Assembly: GCA_016711705.1 (NCBI GenBank)
Contig: JADJSK010000001.1
Location: 186,001-250,000 of the forward strand
Direction of reading: 5' to 3'
Length of the DNA stretch: 64,000 nucleotides
From: Candidatus Brachybacter algidus
GTDB taxonomy: Bacteria > Bacteroidota > Bacteroidia > Chitinophagales > Saprospiraceae
In this document: piece by piece, positions 61,015-64,000 of the stretch
Layout of the letters: every line of letters begins with the position of its first letter
How positions within the stretch are numbered: the stretch's first letter is position 1
Notes under the pieces: generated by a model
Seen by the model: only the letters and a program-made list of their open reading frames with translations
What the model was told of the DNA's origin: nothing
Databases searched by the model: none
Made by a program: the position numbers and the translations under genes

Positions 61015-63249
61015 TCAGGGTTTCACTCCGATAAGTTGGTTGATATAGGTCTGAAAGAATGCTTTCAAATCCTCATTTATCATTTCTTCATTTTTGAAAT
61101 TAAATCCAGGTGACGCGCTGCTCTTGGAATATGATTTGAAACTACTTTTCATAGCTTCAGACATTTTTGAGAAGGCTTTTCTTAATCCAGGCAACACTTC
61201 TCTGAATTTTTCGAAATCAATTACTTTTAGCCATTCATTAATAATATCTATTATTTTGGGCACTTCGAAAACAGAAAATACTTGGGTTGAAAGAATGCCA
61301 TCCAACCATTGTGCAGCATTTTCAATCCCGTCGAGATCACTCAATTCGTATGCCATAATGGTAAATGCCTCTTCATGGGATAAAAATTTGTTTTCAAGAC
61401 TAATACCTACCAACCATCCCCTCAACAAAGATGGTATCCTGTTATTTTCTGACAACTTGAATAAACTGATTGTCCAGTTTTTGAAAATTAAATCATTGTT
61501 TAAAAGCCTCAAAGCAGCATCAAATTTGACCAGAAGATCAGTAAAATCTACCACTTCCTCTTTTGGTAGAGCAATCATTGATTCTTCAAGATTGATAGCT
61601 ATCCTTGTAGTAAGTTTTTCTATGAGTTCTGTAATATCAGCATTTTCAAGATTTCTAACTGATCCATATTTTGCAAAGCTGATTAAAGCAGGCATGAGTT
61701 GAAGCCATTGATTAATCTCATGCGTTTGAAAGATATTATTTTCAATTTTCTGCAAAAATAAATTTGTCAATTCAGGAATCTGAGCATTGATGATTGGCTT
61801 CATGAGAAGCGTCAATTGTGTAGGACTGTCTTCAGCATTTAACTTTTCTTTGATTTTTTCAATAACTGCTTGATTTATGTTAGTACCATAAATACATTGA
61901 TGAAAAAGGAAGATCAAAAATTCAGTATTCCATTGAAGAGTCCAGTATTCATTAAACGTTCCTTTTGTTGATTTGAAAGGCTCAGATGGAATTCCCCAAT
62001 CAATGCCAAGGAGTGACATTTTCCAAATCAGTTGTGATGCTAGCAAGGATTTTTCATTTCTGAGATCCAAAACGACTTCATATTCTGCATTGTCTTTGAT
62101 ATATTTTTCGAATTTACATTCTTTAACAGTGGCTCTAAAATCTGCTATTAGCGCTTGCTCATTTAGATTCACTGGAACTTCTCCCTGATCATTACCAATG
62201 AATGCCTCATGTATTAATTGAGACATTGAAATTTTACTTTCAATATTGTAAACAGATTTACATGCTTCCATGATCTCATTGATTCCAGGCATATCGAAGC
62301 CTCTTAATGAAGCGAGTGTCTGACTAAGATTAACTGCTTCTAAAGTATGGGCAAGACTTATATCGTAACCTGCCTTCCGCATATAAATAGAAAGGGCAGC
62401 GGTAATTGTGATCGGTGCAGAAGAACCATATCTGTAAATATGTTCATAAAACAATGGAAATTGAACTCCTGCACTATAATTATTTAGCGAACTCAATCTC
62501 TTGTAAGACCATGGTATCCAGCTACATGTAAGGTCTAATTTCGACTTTAACTTTATTAATTCCTTATCTTCTAATACTGAATAGTTTGTAAAATTTCTGA
62601 GAAAGGGTAGATGTGCTGCTCCACAAATTACAGCAGTTTTATTTTCTCCATTCTTTATGCTTTTACGGATTTGTAGGCGCATCCATGCTTCCCTGACCTT
62701 GGTATGATGGGTGCTGCCTCTCTCAATGGCAGGTTGTATGGTATCAATTAGCTCGCTGATTCTTTCAAAATAATTCAATTGATTATTAACTACTTCGAAG
62801 TTAATCTCCCACCATTGCTCAACATCTTCAATTCCCTGCAGCTTACTCAAGTAGGCGAAAGCTTCTTCTGTGTTTTTTAGCGGGTAAGAGTGAGACGTCG
62901 ACTTTGCTTGAGTATCCTCCTTGACTGGATAATACCCCAAAGGAAGGTCAATGAATTCTACAGGAACATTATTTTCTTTGGCATATTTTATGGCGATCCA
63001 TTCCGGTGAAAAGATTGCAAAAGGGAGGATGTAAGTGTTTTGCTGGTGACCTTGTCGAAATAGCAAGATGCTTGCAGGAGGGCGAATCTCATGGATCACC
63101 ATTTCGTCCAGCAGTTTCTGAGCGTTTTGAGGACCTTCTATTAATATTATTGAAGGCTGGTAAGATTCAAGGTACTCTTTTAAATGCCTTGCGCAGCCGG
63201 GACCATGATGGCGGATGCCTAAAAATTCTATATTATCATCAAGTTTCAA
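61015..63249 (-). CDS. DUF5682 family protein (EreA/ChaN-like)
   Basis: A 744-residue protein of DUF5682. The start FLGIRHHGPGCARHLKEYLE and IILIEGPQNAQKLLD carry the family's HHGPG and Glu motifs, with CGAAHLPFL (about 210-220) later on, matching the metal-site positions of the TIKI/EreA/ChaN fold. The remainder is a long helical domain. DUF5682 genes usually occur with MoxR ATPase, vWA and SWIM zinc-finger genes; here none is in the window, and the caspase-like gene lies 2 bp upstream. Activity is not known. Confidence 0.85.
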   Translation of the reverse strand: MKLDDNIEFLGIRHHGPGCARHLKEYLESYQPSIILIEGPQNAQKLLDEMVIHEIRPPASILLFRQGHQQNTYILPFAIFSPEWIAIKYAKENNVPVEFIDLPLGYYPVKEDTQAKSTSHSYPLKNTEEAFAYLSKLQGIEDVEQWWEINFEVVNNQLNYFERISELIDTIQPAIERGSTHHTKVREAWMRLQIRKSIKNGENKTAVICGAAHLPFLRNFTNYSVLEDKELIKLKSKLDLTCSWIPWSYKRLSSLNNYSAGVQFPLFYEHIYRYGSSAPITITAALSIYMRKAGYDISLAHTLEAVNLSQTLASLRGFDMPGINEIMEACKSVYNIESKISMSQLIHEAFIGNDQGEVPVNLNEQALIADFRATVKECKFEKYIKDNAEYEVVLDLRNEKSLLASQLIWKMSLLGIDWGIPSEPFKSTKGTFNEYWTLQWNTEFLIFLFHQCIYGTNINQAVIEKIKEKLNAEDSPTQLTLLMKPIINAQIPELTNLFLQKIENNIFQTHEINQWLQLMPALISFAKYGSVRNLENADITELIEKLTTRIAINLEESMIALPKEEVVDFTDLLVKFDAALRLLNNDLIFKNWTISLFKLSENNRIPSLLRGWLVGISLENKFLSHEEAFTIMAYELSDLDGIENAAQWLDGILSTQVFSVFEVPKIIDIINEWLKVIDFEKFREVLPGLRKAFSKMSEAMKSSFKSYSKSSASPGFNFKNEEMINEDLKAFFQTYINQLIGVKP

Positions 63250-63251
63250 TT

Positions 63252-64000
63252 CTAAAACCTAACTACGCCAACAGGCATATTATTATCATAATTGCCTGCG
63301 ATAACAGGGGTCTGGGCATTGCCTGAGAATTTTTTAACATTTGCATAGACATAATCATAAAGCTCACGGATCGTAATGATCCTGTCTTTATTTAAATCAC
63401 ACGCACCTTTTAGACCATCTATTAGGTAATGGCTGAAAACACCTTGACGCATTCCTGAAGATTCTAAGGAAGTTTCTTCCTGTTTTGATGAGAGTAAGAA
63501 TGCTGTTCCTCCTTTTGTTTTTTCAAAAGTAGAGTAGAAGAGGTCCAAAGATTCTCCATAGGCAGATCTTTGGGCCATTAAACTACCTGAATAACAAGCA
63601 TCAGCTATGCACAATTTATGTTTGGCTTCGCTGTTTTCTAATACTCGCTTGATCTCATCATAACTGATCCTATTTTTGTACCCGTCAGAGTCAAATGGTA
63701 AATAATATCCATTGATACCATGTCCGGCGAAATATAACATGATGACGTCATTAGCATCTGCTTTCGAGAAAGTTGTTTTGATAGTTTTCATAATATTCTC
63801 TCTGTTTGCCGCTTCGTCAACGAGGATCTTAACCTGATCATCAGGTACAGCGCCACCTTCCGGACTTTTCAGAAATGCATACAACTGATAAGCATCATCA
63901 TCTGTATATTTAAGCTGGGGAAGATCAGAGTATCGACCTACACCTATTACTACTGCCCAGATCTTAACTTGTTTGTCAAACAATGAACTTGCGATTGGCT
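63252..64000 (-). CDS. Caspase-family (C14) protease, partial
   Basis: A metacaspase-like catalytic domain: WAVVIGVGRYSDLPQLKY starts the fold, the His is in LYFAGHGINGYY, and the Cys in CIADACYSGSLM. The frame is open to the right edge of the window (its upstream codons read PIASSLFDKQ), so an N-terminal extension exists beyond 64000; the first start inside the window would be a TTG at 63983. The gene ends 2 bp before DUF5682, so the two are co-transcribed. It cuts after basic residues in related enzymes; the target here is unknown. Confidence 0.88.
   Translation of the reverse strand, partial: PIASSLFDKQVKIWAVVIGVGRYSDLPQLKYTDDDAYQLYAFLKSPEGGAVPDDQVKILVDEAANRENIMKTIKTTFSKADANDVIMLYFAGHGINGYYLPFDSDGYKNRISYDEIKRVLENSEAKHKLCIADACYSGSLMAQRSAYGESLDLFYSTFEKTKGGTAFLLSSKQEETSLESSGMRQGVFSHYLIDGLKGACDLNKDRIITIRELYDYVYANVKKFSGNAQTPVIAGNYDNNMPVGVVRF

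Overview
The window looks like a piece of a Bacteroidota chromosome, most likely from the Saprospiraceae or a near relative. The reasons are several type IX secretion C-terminal sorting domains (near 41.3-41.55, 43.2-43.5 and 56.6-56.9 kb, the last a gliding-motility-type domain), many Cys-lipoproteins, promoter-like TAnnTTTG elements, a tRNA 3' end without an encoded CCA, and a flexirubin/aryl-polyene-like ketosynthase cluster. No taxonomic marker gene is present, so this is inference.

Region 1 (1-21.4 kb) is accessory DNA. It holds a metal-handling operon (secreted HMA protein, methyltransferase, P1B ATPase), then small genes resembling conflict or defence genes (SLOG/DUF2493, a TIKI/EreA-like protein, a trypsin-like protease, a possible HEPN protein), lipoproteins, a type ISP-like restriction-modification enzyme, a RES-domain gene, and a replication/integration module (DUF6371-like primase, D5-type NTPase, excisionase-like HTH, two unknowns, tyrosine recombinase). 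It ends beside the 3' half of a tRNA gene with its terminator (21313-21404). This looks like the right end of a tRNA-integrated element whose left end lies outside the window. Two copies of a ~182-bp structured element sit just upstream of two secreted-protein genes in opposite orientation.

Region 2 (21.6-26 kb) has a metal-binding lipoprotein, ~0.9 kb of non-coding repeats with two 62-64-bp hairpins, and a GC-richer DnaE-like polymerase gene carrying an internal deletion. Two operator-like dyads lie over its start. A cluster of REP-like hairpins follows.

Region 3 (26-33.1 kb) is one leftward biosynthetic operon: ATP-grasp-like protein, FabZ-like dehydratase, 4HBT thioesterase, ketosynthase, short ketosynthase-like protein, ACP, second ketosynthase, cysteine-less ketosynthase homologue and polysaccharide deacetylase. 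It resembles flexirubin/aryl polyene clusters but lacks several of their usual genes in this window.

Region 4 (33.5-60.9 kb) is mostly ordinary chromosome: two M23 peptidases, a NicO-like membrane protein, an EEP hydrolase, dihydroorotase, malate dehydrogenase, SucC, secreted M43 and trypsin/LamG proteins, GH16, cysteine desulfurase, phosphohexomutase, ferritin, Bcp, MeaB, a large adhesin-like type B T9SS protein, cytochrome c, SCO1. MITE-like repeats and nested palindromes lie between them.

Region 5 (61-64 kb) has a DUF5682 protein coupled to a caspase-family protease that runs off the right edge, a likely fragment of a conflict system.

About a dozen genes are split by single-base frameshifts, mostly at short homopolymers. 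The sequence may contain uncorrected sequencing errors, so broken genes should be read with that in mind.
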